Below, one piece after another: positions 36,769 to 45,381 of a DNA stretch of 64,000 nt. Each line of letters starts with the position of its first letter. Within the stretch, counting starts at the first letter, position 1. This stretch comes from Rhodobacterales bacterium (GTDB lineage: Bacteria > Pseudomonadota > Alphaproteobacteria > Rhodobacterales > Rhodobacteraceae). Location of the stretch: contig JANYFE010000078.1 in the NCBI GenBank assembly GCA_025362795.1, forward strand, positions 40,525-104,524, in the 5' to 3' direction. A program made the position numbers and the translations under genes. The notes below the pieces were generated by a model, which saw only the letters and a list, made by a program, of their open reading frames with translations, did not search any database and had not been told where the DNA came from.

Positions 36769-37695
36769 ATGCCAATCCCAGATTTTCAAACCGCCATGCT
36801 TCCCGTTCTCCGCGCTTTCAGGGATGGTGCGAAAAACGTCGCAGACACCTTGCCAGTGCTGCGGCATGAATTTGCTGTCACGGACGAAGAGGCCCAAGAA
36901 GTGCTGCCAAGTGGGCGCATAACGACGCTGCAAAGCCGCGCACATTGGGCGCGCACTTATCTATCGAAAGCCGGATTGCTGACTTCGCCAAGCCGAAATC
37001 TGCACGTAATCACCGATGCAGGCTTAAAACTCCTCAAGAGCGGCGTCACGCGCATCGACATGAAATCGCTTGAACAGTATCCAGCCTACGTTGCGTGGCG
37101 AGATAAGGAACAGGCGGGACCAGCCCAGACCGACTCAATCACAACAAGACGCACGCCAGATCCATCGCCAGAAACACCCGAAGAACGGGTCCAACGCGAT
37201 TTTAACACCATCGATTCTGCATTGGCGGAAGACCTTCTCGCTGCCGTCCTTGCAATGGCTCCGCAAAACTTCGAACAGCTCATCGTCGATCTCCTCCTCG
37301 CAATGGGCTACGGCGGCGGCGACCGTTCGATGGGCGAACGCATCGGCAAGTCCGGCGATGGCGGCATCGACGGCATCATCAACGAAGATGCCCTTGGCCT
37401 TGACGCGGTTTATATTCAGGCCAAACGATACGCCCCGGAAAATAAAATTGGCCGTCCGGCCCTGCAAGCTTTCGTCGGCTCACTTACCGGCGAAGGGGCC
37501 AACAAAGGTGTCTTCGTCACCACCTCCGACTTCTCCAAAGAAGCCAAAGATTACCTGAACAAGGTCCAGCACCGCATCGTCCTGATCAACGGCGACCGAC
37601 TCGCCCGCCTGATGATCCAGCACGAGGTGGGCGTCCGCGCGCGCAAAACCTACGTCCTGCGTTCCGTCGACGAAGATTATTTCACCGACTTTTAA
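36769..37695 (+). CDS. mrr: Mrr-type restriction endonuclease, solitary
   Basis: 308 residues from the ATG at 36769, preceded by GAGG. Residues 1-100 form the Mrr_N winged-helix-like domain (AFRDGAKNVADTLPVL, TYLSKAGLL). Residues 165-285 form the nuclease domain: Glu169, GDGGIDG with Asp201, and QAK at 217-219 make the PD-(D/E)xK-type site with Gln in place of Glu, as usual for Mrr. Mrr enzymes cut DNA bearing foreign methylation. No methyltransferase is adjacent. Codon use is less GC-rich at its start than in dxs, which suggests acquisition. Confidence 0.9.
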   Translation: MPIPDFQTAMLPVLRAFRDGAKNVADTLPVLRHEFAVTDEEAQEVLPSGRITTLQSRAHWARTYLSKAGLLTSPSRNLHVITDAGLKLLKSGVTRIDMKSLEQYPAYVAWRDKEQAGPAQTDSITTRRTPDPSPETPEERVQRDFNTIDSALAEDLLAAVLAMAPQNFEQLIVDLLLAMGYGGGDRSMGERIGKSGDGGIDGIINEDALGLDAVYIQAKRYAPENKIGRPALQAFVGSLTGEGANKGVFVTTSDFSKEAKDYLNKVQHRIVLINGDRLARLMIQHEVGVRARKTYVLRSVDEDYFTDF

Positions 37696-37877
37696 CCCAA
37701 CACATCGGCCCACATATCCTCAGCGGGCACTCCCCCCCCTGTAACAATCCCCCCACCCCGGTCACATCCCGTAACCCCTCCGTGACCTCACGGCTTTGCC
37801 ATCCCGCGTGATCGACAACCTGGGCTAACCAGCGTCAGCGCCTCCAAAATGGCGGCGCTTCATCAAGGGATCAGACC

Positions 37878-38144
37878 ATGAAACTCGCATTCGCAGCCGT
37901 CCTCGCCGTTCTCTCCGCCGCCCCGGTTTTCGCCGACACGATGATGGACCCGGCCAAGATGACCTGCAAAGATCTGATGGCGATGGACAGCAAAGGCATG
38001 ATGGACGCGGGCATGGCAATGAAAACCGCCATGAAGGACGACGCCAAGATGTCCGCCATGTCCGACGAAGACACCACCAAAGCCGCCGAAACCGCCTGCA
38101 AGGCGCATCCTGACGCCACCGTCATGGACGCCATGCATATGTAA
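37878..38144 (+). CDS. Methionine-rich HdeA/HdeB-like periplasmic protein
   Basis: 88 residues: a signal peptide ending in FAD around residue 20, then about 68 mature residues. Cys30 (MTCKDLMAMD) and Cys74 (ETACKAHPDA) occupy the positions of the disulfide in HdeA/HdeB acid-stress chaperones. Sixteen of 88 residues are Met, far more than usual, so metal binding is an alternative or added role. It is a single gene with a strong hairpin after it. Confidence 0.7.
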   Translation: MKLAFAAVLAVLSAAPVFADTMMDPAKMTCKDLMAMDSKGMMDAGMAMKTAMKDDAKMSAMSDEDTTKAAETACKAHPDATVMDAMHM

Positions 38145-38150
38145 TCGGCC

Positions 38151-38183
38151 CTGGAAAGCGCCCCTTTGCGGGGCGCTTTCCAG
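38151..38183. terminator. Strong bidirectional hairpin between convergent genes
   Basis: A perfect 14 bp inverted repeat (CTGGAAAGCGCCCC at 38151-38164 and its complement at 38170-38183) with a 5-base loop lies between the HdeA-like stop and the TerC stop. T-runs are short on both sides, but the stem is strong enough to end transcription in both directions. Confidence 0.75.
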
Positions 38184-38189
38184 TTTGCT

Positions 38190-39137
38190 TCACACCTGCA
38201 CGCGCGTCTTCCACAGCGACACCGCCACACCCGCCGCCAAAAGGCCAAGCGTCACGCCCAGCGACAGGCTGGCCGGAAACTTGTCCCAGCCCATCAGATC
38301 GGCAATGAAGATCTTAGATCCGATGAACACCAACAGGGCCGACAGCGCGTATTTCAGATAAGCAAACCGGTGCAGGATGGCCGACAGCGCAAAGTAAAGC
38401 GCACGCAGGCCCAGCACCGCAAAGATGTTCGACGTGTAGACCAGGAAGGGGTCGGTGGTGATCGCAAAGACCGCAGGAACCGAATCCACCGCGAACAACA
38501 AGTCCGCCAGTTCGATCATCATCAGCGCCAGAAACAACGGCGTCACCTGCAACACCGGGTTGCGCACGAAAAAGGCGCTGCTGTCGATCGTATCGGTCAC
38601 ACGGAACATGCGCCGCATCAGCCGCAGCGGCAGGCTGCCTTCGACATCATGCTCCTTGTCAGCGCTCACCAGCATCTTCAGGCCAGTCGCCACCAGAAAG
38701 GCTGCAAAGACATACAGAACCCAGTGATATTGCGCCACCAGCGCCGCGCCCAGGCCAATCATCAGGCCCCGCAGCACGATCACCCCCAGAATGCCCCAGA
38801 ACAGCACCCGGTGCTGATAGACGCGCGGAACGGCAAAGGCCGAAAAGATCAGGGCAATAACAAAGACATTGTCCATCGACAGCGTCTTTTCCACCACAAA
38901 CGCGGTCAGATAAGCCACCGTCGCCTCCGCCCCCATCTGCCACCAGATGAACCCAGAGAATGCCAACCCCAGACTGATGTAGACCGCCGAAAGCGTCAGA
39001 CTTTCACGCACGCCAATCTCGTGCGATCCCTTGTGCAGAACCCCCAGATCCAACGCCATAAGCGTCACCACGATGGCCAAAAAGCTCAGCCACATCCACA
39101 GCGGCGTTCCCAAGAATAATGTGACTAGAATTTCCAT
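38190..39137 (-). CDS. TerC/Alx family integral membrane protein
   Basis: 315 residues with about eight to nine membrane helices. EKTLSMDNVFVIALIF and ELADLLFAVDSVPAVFAIT are the paired acidic motifs of the TerC/Alx family, which are tied to manganese export or to metal loading of secreted proteins. MALDLGVLHKGSHEIGVRES near the N-terminus is typical of the Alx branch. The leader upstream contains a hairpin that covers the ribosome-binding site (39138-39166). Confidence 0.92.
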   Translation of the reverse strand: MEILVTLFLGTPLWMWLSFLAIVVTLMALDLGVLHKGSHEIGVRESLTLSAVYISLGLAFSGFIWWQMGAEATVAYLTAFVVEKTLSMDNVFVIALIFSAFAVPRVYQHRVLFWGILGVIVLRGLMIGLGAALVAQYHWVLYVFAAFLVATGLKMLVSADKEHDVEGSLPLRLMRRMFRVTDTIDSSAFFVRNPVLQVTPLFLALMMIELADLLFAVDSVPAVFAITTDPFLVYTSNIFAVLGLRALYFALSAILHRFAYLKYALSALLVFIGSKIFIADLMGWDKFPASLSLGVTLGLLAAGVAVSLWKTRVQV

Positions 39138-39168
39138 CCCTGACCTCTCTTGTTACCGCAAGAAGGTC
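39138..39168 (-). promoter_or_regulatory. Leader hairpin hiding the ribosome-binding site of the TerC gene
   Basis: On the minus strand CTGACCTTCTTG and CAAGAGAGGTCAG pair around the loop CGGTAA, immediately before the ATG. The right arm contains the GAGAGG ribosome-binding site, so folding would block translation. Genes of this family are often controlled by the manganese-sensing yybP-ykoY riboswitch. I do not see its GGGGAGUAG core here, so only the hairpin is claimed. Confidence 0.4.
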
Positions 39169-39278
39169 AGCCAAAGCCGGACATGCCCCTCGCATTCGAT
39201 GCGGTCCGACATCACGATGGTGAAATCGTCAGAGGGGCCCGGCCCGCAAAAGGTGACTTGGTGGGCGGCTCGGGCTTT

Positions 39279-40130
39279 TCAACCCCGGTCGGGGGAATTT
39301 TCTGCCGCCAATATCCCGGCCAGCCCCTCGCGGTAGGTCGGGTATTGCAACCGGACCCCCAGCGCCTTGATCCGCCCGTTCCGCACCCGCTTGTTTTCGG
39401 CATAGAACGATCGCGCCATCGGCGTCATCTCGGCATCCTCGTAATCCACCATCGGCGGCTCGGGCAGGCCCAGCAACTGCGCCGCCAATGACAAGACCGC
39501 CTCGGGCGAGGCCGGATCGTCGTCACAGACGTTATAGACCGTACCCGCTGCAGGATGCGCAATCGACGCCGCCAGCACCCCGGCAATATCCGCGACATGC
39601 ACGCGGGAAAACACCTGCCCCGGCTTGAATATCCGCCGTGCGGTGCCGTCACGCACCTTCTCGAACGGCCCGCGCCCCGGCCCGTAAATCCCCGCCAGCC
39701 GGAAAATGTGCAACGGCAACCCCAGCGCCGCCCACTCGCTCTCTGCCGCAACCCGCGCCGCGCCACGCGCGGTTGTCGGAGCCAGCGGCGTGTCCTCATC
39801 GACCCACTCGCCGCCATGATGGCCATATACCGCCGTGGTCGACAGATACCCGACCCACTCCAGCCGCGCCGCAGCCATCGCAGACCCCAGCGCCCGCACC
39901 ACCGGATCGCCCGCGCCATCCGGTGCGACCGAGCATAGCAGATGCGTCGCCTGCCCCAGCGCCTCTGCAATGTCTCCCGGCCAGATCAGCGGCTCGACCC
40001 CCTGCGCCGCAAGCAGCGCCGCCTTCGCCTCTGACCGCGTGGTGCCAATCACCCGCCAGCCCTGAGGGATCAACCGCCGTGACAGGGCCTGCGCCGAATA
40101 GCCGTGACCGATGGACAGCAAGGTTTTCAT
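39279..40130 (-). CDS. NAD-dependent epimerase/SDR family protein (YeeZ-like)
   Basis: 283 residues from the ATG at 40130. LLSIGHGYSAQALSRRL is the nucleotide-binding loop in the altered G-x-G-Y form of the YeeZ group, and VGYLSTTAVYGHHGGEWVDE holds the Tyr of the SDR site, but without the usual YxxxK spacing. FRLAGIYGPGR is typical of atypical extended SDRs. The substrate is not known. It is divergent from a methyltransferase gene, with 75 bp between starts. Confidence 0.8.
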   Translation of the reverse strand: MKTLLSIGHGYSAQALSRRLIPQGWRVIGTTRSEAKAALLAAQGVEPLIWPGDIAEALGQATHLLCSVAPDGAGDPVVRALGSAMAAARLEWVGYLSTTAVYGHHGGEWVDEDTPLAPTTARGAARVAAESEWAALGLPLHIFRLAGIYGPGRGPFEKVRDGTARRIFKPGQVFSRVHVADIAGVLAASIAHPAAGTVYNVCDDDPASPEAVLSLAAQLLGLPEPPMVDYEDAEMTPMARSFYAENKRVRNGRIKALGVRLQYPTYREGLAGILAAENSPDRG

Positions 40131-40205
40131 CCCCGCCTTATCCACGCCCCCAATCGCCACATCAAGCCGATTGATTTCCCCGCACCGTCATGGCCCTATC
40201 GATGG

Positions 40206-40862
40206 ATGATCGAACCAGACCTCCGCGCCGCAGCTGATCTTACGAAGGCGTTGGCCCTCAATGGCCCCGACGCTGCGCTCCAACTTTACCGCGACTGGGC
40301 TGCCACGTATGACAGCACATTTGCCGCTGGCATGGAATACAACCTGCCTGCCCATGTCGCCCGCGCCTTCCTGGCGGCCAAAGGCGAGGGCCCGGTGCTG
40401 GACGTCGGCGCAGGCACCGGATTGCTCGCCCAATCCCTGCGCGACATGGGCCTGACCGACCCCATCGACGGCCTCGACTTCTCCACCGAAATGCTCGCCC
40501 GCGCCGCCGAGAAAAACCTCTATCGCCGGCTGATCCACGCCGATGTCACCAAACCCTTGCCCGTGCGACGCCACTACAACGGCATAACCAGTTCCGGCAC
40601 CTTCACCTCCGGCCATGTGGGGCCAGCGGCATTCGGGCCGATGCTGGATATCGCCCTCCCCAACGCCCTGTTCTCGCTTTCTGTCAACCAGCGGGTCTGG
40701 ACCAACATGGGCTTCGACACCGCCCTGAAAACCCTAGAGCAATCCAACCACATCCACGACCTGCAACGGATTGAGGTCCAAGTGTACGGCACCGCCGCGC
40801 AAGCCATTGACCCCGACCACGCCAACGACCGCGCCTGGATCGTCCTGTTCCGCGCCACCTGA
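40206..40862 (+). CDS. SAM-dependent methyltransferase
   Basis: 218 residues. LDVGAGTGLLAQSL is SAM-binding motif I, GLDFSTEMLARAAEK is motif II with the acidic ribose-binding Asp, and HADVTKPLP follows as motif III. Length and layout match small-molecule methyltransferases of the class I fold (WBSCR27/UbiE-like). The start at 40206 has no strong ribosome-binding site. Nothing nearby reveals the substrate. Confidence 0.8.
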   Translation: MIEPDLRAAADLTKALALNGPDAALQLYRDWAATYDSTFAAGMEYNLPAHVARAFLAAKGEGPVLDVGAGTGLLAQSLRDMGLTDPIDGLDFSTEMLARAAEKNLYRRLIHADVTKPLPVRRHYNGITSSGTFTSGHVGPAAFGPMLDIALPNALFSLSVNQRVWTNMGFDTALKTLEQSNHIHDLQRIEVQVYGTAAQAIDPDHANDRAWIVLFRAT

Positions 40863-40942
40863 CCCCTGCGTCATCAACACGTCACTTGCGCCACCGCCTG
40901 CTTCGGCCTTACATGGCCGATCAAATTTGCAAAGATGGCCAG

Positions 40943-42421
40943 ATGCACGACGACACCAACCTGATCCTGACCCCCGATACGCAGGATATCCTCAGCTTCA
41001 CAGATGCCACCGCTGCCGTGGCCCGGCTGCAAGTGCTGTATACCGAGGCGACCGGTTTTCTGATCCACCACTTCACCCAAGCTATCACCCGGGGCAAACC
41101 CGCCACCCGCATCCGGGCGTTTTACCCCGAAATCCGGCTGACCGTGTCCAGCCATGACAAGATCGACTCGCGCCTGTCGTTCGGCCATGTCTCACGCCCC
41201 GGCTCTTATGCCACCACGGTCACGCGACCCGACCTGTTCCGCAACTATCTGATCCAGCAAATCGGCCTTTTGATGGAAAATCATGGTGTTGCAGTGCAGA
41301 TCGGGCTGTCCGACACGCCGATCCCGGTGCATTTCGCGGTTGCGGGCAATCCCAACCTGTCCGTCCCGCAAGAGGGCGCTTTGGAGTTTTCGCTGCGCGA
41401 CGTGTTCGACGTGCCCGACCTTGCCACCACCAATGATGACATCGTCAACGGCACCCGCACCTATAACGCCGACGGCTCGCAGCCATTGGCACCCTTCACC
41501 GCCCAGCGCGTCGACTATTCCCTCGCTCGGCTGTCGCATTACACCGCGACCGATGCCATCCACTTTCAGAATTACGTGCTGTTCACGAACTATCAGTTCT
41601 ATGTCGATGAATTCGAAATGATCGCCCGCGCCGCCCTTGGCGACCCCGCACTGGGTTATACCGAATTCGTCGCCGCCGGAAATGCCTCGATCTCCGCTCC
41701 GGACGGCGTGCTGACGCCCAGTTCGAAAACTCCGCAAATGCCGACCTACCATTTGAAACGCGCCAATGGCGATGGCATCACTCTGGTCAACATCGGCATC
41801 GGCCCCTCCAACGCCAAAACTGCCACCGACCATATCGCGGTGCTGCGCCCGCATGCCTGGCTGATGGTCGGCCATTGTGCCGGTCTGCGCAATTCGCAAA
41901 GCCTTGGCGACTTCTGCCTCGCCCATGCCTACCTGCGCGAAGATCACGTGCTGGACGATGACCTGCCGCTTTGGGTGCCGATCCCCGCACTGGCCGAGAT
42001 TCAGATTGCCCTGCAAGACGCTGTCGCCGAGGTCACCCGGCTGCAAGACTACGAACTGAAAGCCATCATGCGCACCGGCACCGTTGCCACCATCGACAAC
42101 CGCAACTGGGAACTGCGCGACCAGTCCGGCCCGGTCCGCCGCCTGTCGCAATCCCGCGCCATCGCCCTGGATATGGAATCTGCCACCATTGCCGCCAATG
42201 GCTTTCGGTTCCGCGTCCCCTATGGCACCCTCTTGTGCGTCAGCGACAAGCCGTTGCACGGCGAATTGAAACTGCCCGGCATGGCGTCGGAATTCTACAA
42301 GACCCAGGTCAGCCGCCATTTGCAGATCGGCATCCGCGCGATGGAGCTGCTGCGCGACATGCCCCTGGGTAAGATTCACAGCCGCAAATTGCGCAGCTTT
42401 GAAGAAACCGCCTTCCTCTGA
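40943..42421 (+). CDS. amn: AMP nucleosidase
   Basis: 492 residues from the ATG at 40943 (one at 40913 is possible); E. coli Amn is about 484. The N-terminal domain has RIRAFYPEIRLTV and SYATTVTRPDLFRNYL, and the C-terminal nucleoside-phosphorylase-like domain has NIGIGPSNAKTATDH and WLMVGHCAGLRNSQSLGDF. It splits AMP into adenine and ribose-5-phosphate and so controls AMP levels. It stands as a single gene. Confidence 0.95.
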   Translation: MHDDTNLILTPDTQDILSFTDATAAVARLQVLYTEATGFLIHHFTQAITRGKPATRIRAFYPEIRLTVSSHDKIDSRLSFGHVSRPGSYATTVTRPDLFRNYLIQQIGLLMENHGVAVQIGLSDTPIPVHFAVAGNPNLSVPQEGALEFSLRDVFDVPDLATTNDDIVNGTRTYNADGSQPLAPFTAQRVDYSLARLSHYTATDAIHFQNYVLFTNYQFYVDEFEMIARAALGDPALGYTEFVAAGNASISAPDGVLTPSSKTPQMPTYHLKRANGDGITLVNIGIGPSNAKTATDHIAVLRPHAWLMVGHCAGLRNSQSLGDFCLAHAYLREDHVLDDDLPLWVPIPALAEIQIALQDAVAEVTRLQDYELKAIMRTGTVATIDNRNWELRDQSGPVRRLSQSRAIALDMESATIAANGFRFRVPYGTLLCVSDKPLHGELKLPGMASEFYKTQVSRHLQIGIRAMELLRDMPLGKIHSRKLRSFEETAFL

Positions 42422-42555
42422 CACCCGGTTTTACGCGAAAACAGGCGAAAAAGGCTTGCTTTGTGCGGCAAAACCCTGTGTAGCGGACAACGCAGGCCGC
42501 AAAGGCCCATTGTGAATTCCGCCTCTGGTGCGGAAGCGAAAAGAGGGACTGCCAA

Positions 42556-42843
42556 ATGTCGAAACCGATGACCAAGACCCAGTTGCTTGCCGCCTTGGCC
42601 GATGCGATGGGTGCAGACAAGAAAACCGCTGGCGCCGCACTGGATGCCATCGCCGTCGTTGTGGCACGTGAGGTCGCCGCCGGTGGTGCCGTCACGCTGC
42701 CCGGCCTAGGCAAGATGGTCTGCCGCGAACGCCCGGAACGTCAGGTCCGCAACCCGGCCACCGGCGAAACCGTGACCAAAGCTGCCGACAAGCAGGTCAA
42801 GTTCGCCATCGCCAAGTCGCTGAAAGACAGCGTCAACGCCTGA
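42556..42843 (+). CDS. HU family DNA-binding protein
   Basis: 95 residues. MTKTQLLAALADAMG is the N-terminal helix pair, TLPGLGKMVCRERPERQVRNPATGETV is the beta arm with the RNPATGE tip that bends DNA. It is a nucleoid protein, working as dimer. It has its own upstream region of 134 bp and is followed by a terminator. Whether it is the HU alpha-like or another paralogue cannot be decided. Confidence 0.93.
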   Translation: MSKPMTKTQLLAALADAMGADKKTAGAALDAIAVVVAREVAAGGAVTLPGLGKMVCRERPERQVRNPATGETVTKAADKQVKFAIAKSLKDSVNA

Positions 42844-42874
42844 GCTTGGCTCTTGCGAAAACCAGTCTGGTTTG

Positions 42875-42904
42875 AAAGGGTCGTCGCAGGACGGCCCTTT
42901 TTCT
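42875..42904 (+). terminator. Rho-independent terminator of the HU gene
   Basis: AAAGGGTCGTC at 42875-42885 pairs with GACGGCCCTTT at 42890-42900 (one G-T pair) around a 4-base loop and runs into a T-rich tail. It lies 32 bp after the stop codon. Confidence 0.8.
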
Positions 42905-42928
42905 TTCATGTGACCGAAAGGCAAAATC

Positions 42929-43282
42929 ATGGCCCGCGTTACCGGAATTGGCGGCCTTTTCTTTCGCGCCCGCGACCCCGAAGCCCTGACAAAGTGGTAT
43001 GACACCCATCTGCTGCACCGGTCCAACCCCTATGACTGGTCGCAGGACGCCGGCCCGACGGTGTTTTCGCCGTTTCCGACCGACAGCGACTATTTCCCCG
43101 CTGCACGCCAGTTCATGCTGAACTTCCGGGTCGATGATCTGCCCGCCCTGATCACCAGCCTCAAGGCGGCCGGAATAGCCGTCGAGACCCGCGCCGAATG
43201 GGATGGCGAATACGGCAGCTTTGCCCGCCTGCACGACCCCGAAGGCAACCCGATCGAACTCTGGCAACCGCCAACCCGTTGA
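42929..43282 (+). CDS. VOC (glyoxalase/bleomycin resistance) family protein
   Basis: 117 residues with ATG behind GAAAGG. RVTGIGGLFFRARDPEALTKWY opens the first beta-alpha-beta-beta-beta module, and GSFARLHDPEGNPIELWQP is the classical C-terminal end with the metal-ligand Glu. The family covers lyases, dioxygenases and resistance proteins; the reaction here cannot be named. It lies 10 bp before a DMT-type exporter gene. Confidence 0.88.
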   Translation: MARVTGIGGLFFRARDPEALTKWYDTHLLHRSNPYDWSQDAGPTVFSPFPTDSDYFPAARQFMLNFRVDDLPALITSLKAAGIAVETRAEWDGEYGSFARLHDPEGNPIELWQPPTR

Positions 43283-43292
43283 AATCAGCGCC

Positions 43293-44165
43293 ATGAAAAT
43301 CGACCTGCCCGCCCTCGCGATGGGCCTCGCCTTCTCGCTGATGTGGTCGTCGGCCTTCGCCACCGCCCGCATCATCGTGAGGGACGCGCCGCCGTTGTGG
43401 GCGCTGACCTTCCGCTTTGCCGCCTCTGGCCTGATCGCCATCGCCGTCGCCCGCGCCCTTGGCCAAAGCTGGCGGTTGACCCGCCCCGTCGCCCGCTCGG
43501 TCGTGATCTTCGGCCTGTGTCAGAACGCCCTCTACCTCGGGCTGAATTTTGTGGCGCTGCAATGGGTTCAGGCGTCACTCGCCTCGATCATCGCCTCGAC
43601 CATGCCGCTGATCGTGGCGCTGCTCGGCTGGCTGTTCCGCGCCGAACGCGTCAGCCGGATGGGCCAGCTTGGTCTGGCCCTCGGGTTTGCCGGTGTCACC
43701 CTGATCATGGGCACCCGCCTGTCCGGCGGCACCGATCCCACCGGCATCGCGATGTGCGTTGTGGGGGCCACCGCCCTTGCCATCGCCACCCTCACCGTCC
43801 GCTCGGTCTCGGCGCAGGGCAACCTTCTGATGGTCGTCGGCCTGCAAATGCTGGTCGGATCCGCCACCCTCGCCGTCGTCGCGATCCTGACCGAACCGCT
43901 GATCATCCACCTGACCCTGCCGCTGACCCTCGCCTTCCTGTATCAACTGTTCATCCCCGGCCTGACCGCCACCCTCTTGTGGTTCGCGCTGGTCAAACGG
44001 ATCGGCGCGGTCCGGGCCTCCACCTTCCATTTCCTCAACCCGTTCTTCGGCGTCCTTGTCGCCGCCGCCCTGCTGCACGAACACATCAGCGCCACCGATA
44101 TCGCGGGCGTGCTGATCGCCATGGCCGGCATTCTGGCCGTGCAACTGTCGCGGCAGACCCGGTAA
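43293..44165 (+). CDS. EamA/DMT family transporter
   Basis: 290 residues with ten hydrophobic helices arranged as two EamA repeats. FSLMWSSAFATARIIV opens the first and FFGVLVAAALLHEHIS marks the second. Members export amino acids, nucleobases or drugs with protons. It begins 10 bp after the VOC gene, suggesting co-transcription. The substrate is unknown. Confidence 0.9.
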   Translation: MKIDLPALAMGLAFSLMWSSAFATARIIVRDAPPLWALTFRFAASGLIAIAVARALGQSWRLTRPVARSVVIFGLCQNALYLGLNFVALQWVQASLASIIASTMPLIVALLGWLFRAERVSRMGQLGLALGFAGVTLIMGTRLSGGTDPTGIAMCVVGATALAIATLTVRSVSAQGNLLMVVGLQMLVGSATLAVVAILTEPLIIHLTLPLTLAFLYQLFIPGLTATLLWFALVKRIGAVRASTFHFLNPFFGVLVAAALLHEHISATDIAGVLIAMAGILAVQLSRQTR

Positions 44166-44241
44166 CGCGGCGCTCACGAAAGGTTTGGATGACAGACTTG
44201 TGGGCCTGCCCCACCTTTCTGGTCTGTCACCTGGGCCAACC

Positions 44242-44955
44242 ATGATCCTGATCCTCGCCTATCTCGCCGGACTGCTGACGCTGATCAACCCCTGCGTCCT
44301 GCCGGTCCTGCCCATCGTGCTGGCTTCGGCCCTGCACCAGCACCGGCTTGGCCCGGTCGCATTGGCGCTGGGCATGGTCGTCAGCTTTGCCGTCTTTGGC
44401 CTGACGCTTGCCGCCTTTGGCCAGTCCATCGGCCTGACCGATGACCGGCTGTCCGCCATATCCGCCGTGCTGATGATCGGCTTTGGCCTGATCCTGCTGA
44501 TCCCTCGCCTTAGCGCCGCCTTTGCCGCCGCCACCGCCGGCCTGTCGCGCCGCGCCGATCGCAGCATCGACACGCTGGACAACCGTGGCCTGCCCGGCCA
44601 GTTCCTTGGCGGTGCCCTGCTTGGCGCGGTGTGGAGCCCCTGTGTCGGCCCGACCCTCGGCGGTGCCATCTCGCTGGCCAGTCAGGGCCGCGACCTTGGC
44701 CTGGCCGCCCTGACCATGACCGCCTTTGCCGCCGGGGTGGCCACCGTGATGCTGGCCTTCGCTTATGGCACCCGCAGCCTGCTGGCCCGGTCGCGCGGCA
44801 CCCTGCGCGCCTTCGCCACCACCGGTCGCCCGATCATCGGCGCGGTGTTTGCCCTGACCGGCCTCGTGCTGTTGTTCCACCTCAACCGTCCCGTCGAAAC
44901 CTGGCTGATCGACCACCTGCCCCTCAGCCTGCAAGATTTTTCCATCTCAGTGTAA
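44242..44955 (+). CDS. CcdA-like thiol reductant carrier (DsbD transmembrane family)
   Basis: 237 residues with six membrane helices. INPCVLPVLPIV with Cys18 and WSPCVGPTLGG with Cys134 are the two cysteines that pass electrons across the membrane from thioredoxin. The next gene, 12 bp on, encodes a periplasmic thioredoxin, a natural recipient. The start is the ATG at 44242; a longer in-frame extension from 44185 is unlikely. Roles include cytochrome c maturation or periplasmic thiol repair. Confidence 0.88.
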   Translation: MILILAYLAGLLTLINPCVLPVLPIVLASALHQHRLGPVALALGMVVSFAVFGLTLAAFGQSIGLTDDRLSAISAVLMIGFGLILLIPRLSAAFAAATAGLSRRADRSIDTLDNRGLPGQFLGGALLGAVWSPCVGPTLGGAISLASQGRDLGLAALTMTAFAAGVATVMLAFAYGTRSLLARSRGTLRAFATTGRPIIGAVFALTGLVLLFHLNRPVETWLIDHLPLSLQDFSISV

Positions 44956-44967
44956 AGGACCACCGCC

Positions 44968-45381
44968 ATGCAACGCCGCAGTTTTCTGACCCTGACCACC
45001 GCAACCCTTCTCGCACCGCTTGCAGCCTTTGCCACGCCCAACGCGCCCTACACGCCCGAACTGCTGAAAGCCGAACTGGCCGCCGGCAACACCGTGTTTC
45101 TCGATTTCTTCGCGCCGTGGTGCAGCACCTGCGCCGCCCAGCGCCGGGTCATCGACGGGCTCAAAGCCGCCAACCCGGCGTACGAGGCGCATATCACCTT
45201 CCTCGTTGTCGATTGGGACACCTGGTTCGACAAGGCCATCGCCATCGACATGAAAATCCCGCGCCGCTCCACCCTTGTCGTGCTGCGTGGCGACAAGGAA
45301 CTTGGCCGCATCATTGCCGGCACGGCCAAGGCTGACATTAAGGCGCTGATGGATGCAGCGCTTCAGGCCGCGACCGCCTGA
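44968..45381 (+). CDS. Exported thioredoxin-like protein
   Basis: 137 residues. The N-terminus MQRRSFLTLTTATLLAPLAA has a twin-arginine-like RRSFL, so Tat export is possible. FAPWCSTCAAQRR holds the CxxC site at Cys52 and Cys55, and the cis-Pro-like region is in KIPRRSTLVVL. With the CcdA-like gene just upstream it probably forms a two-part periplasmic reduction pathway. Its 3' end overlaps the convergent glutathione transferase gene by 19 bp. Confidence 0.88.
   Translation: MQRRSFLTLTTATLLAPLAAFATPNAPYTPELLKAELAAGNTVFLDFFAPWCSTCAAQRRVIDGLKAANPAYEAHITFLVVDWDTWFDKAIAIDMKIPRRSTLVVLRGDKELGRIIAGTAKADIKALMDAALQAATA

Noticed and set aside
35165..36775. Long minus-strand frame opposite dxs
   Set aside because: Low-complexity Gly/Asp/Val product lying fully on a well-supported dxs gene.
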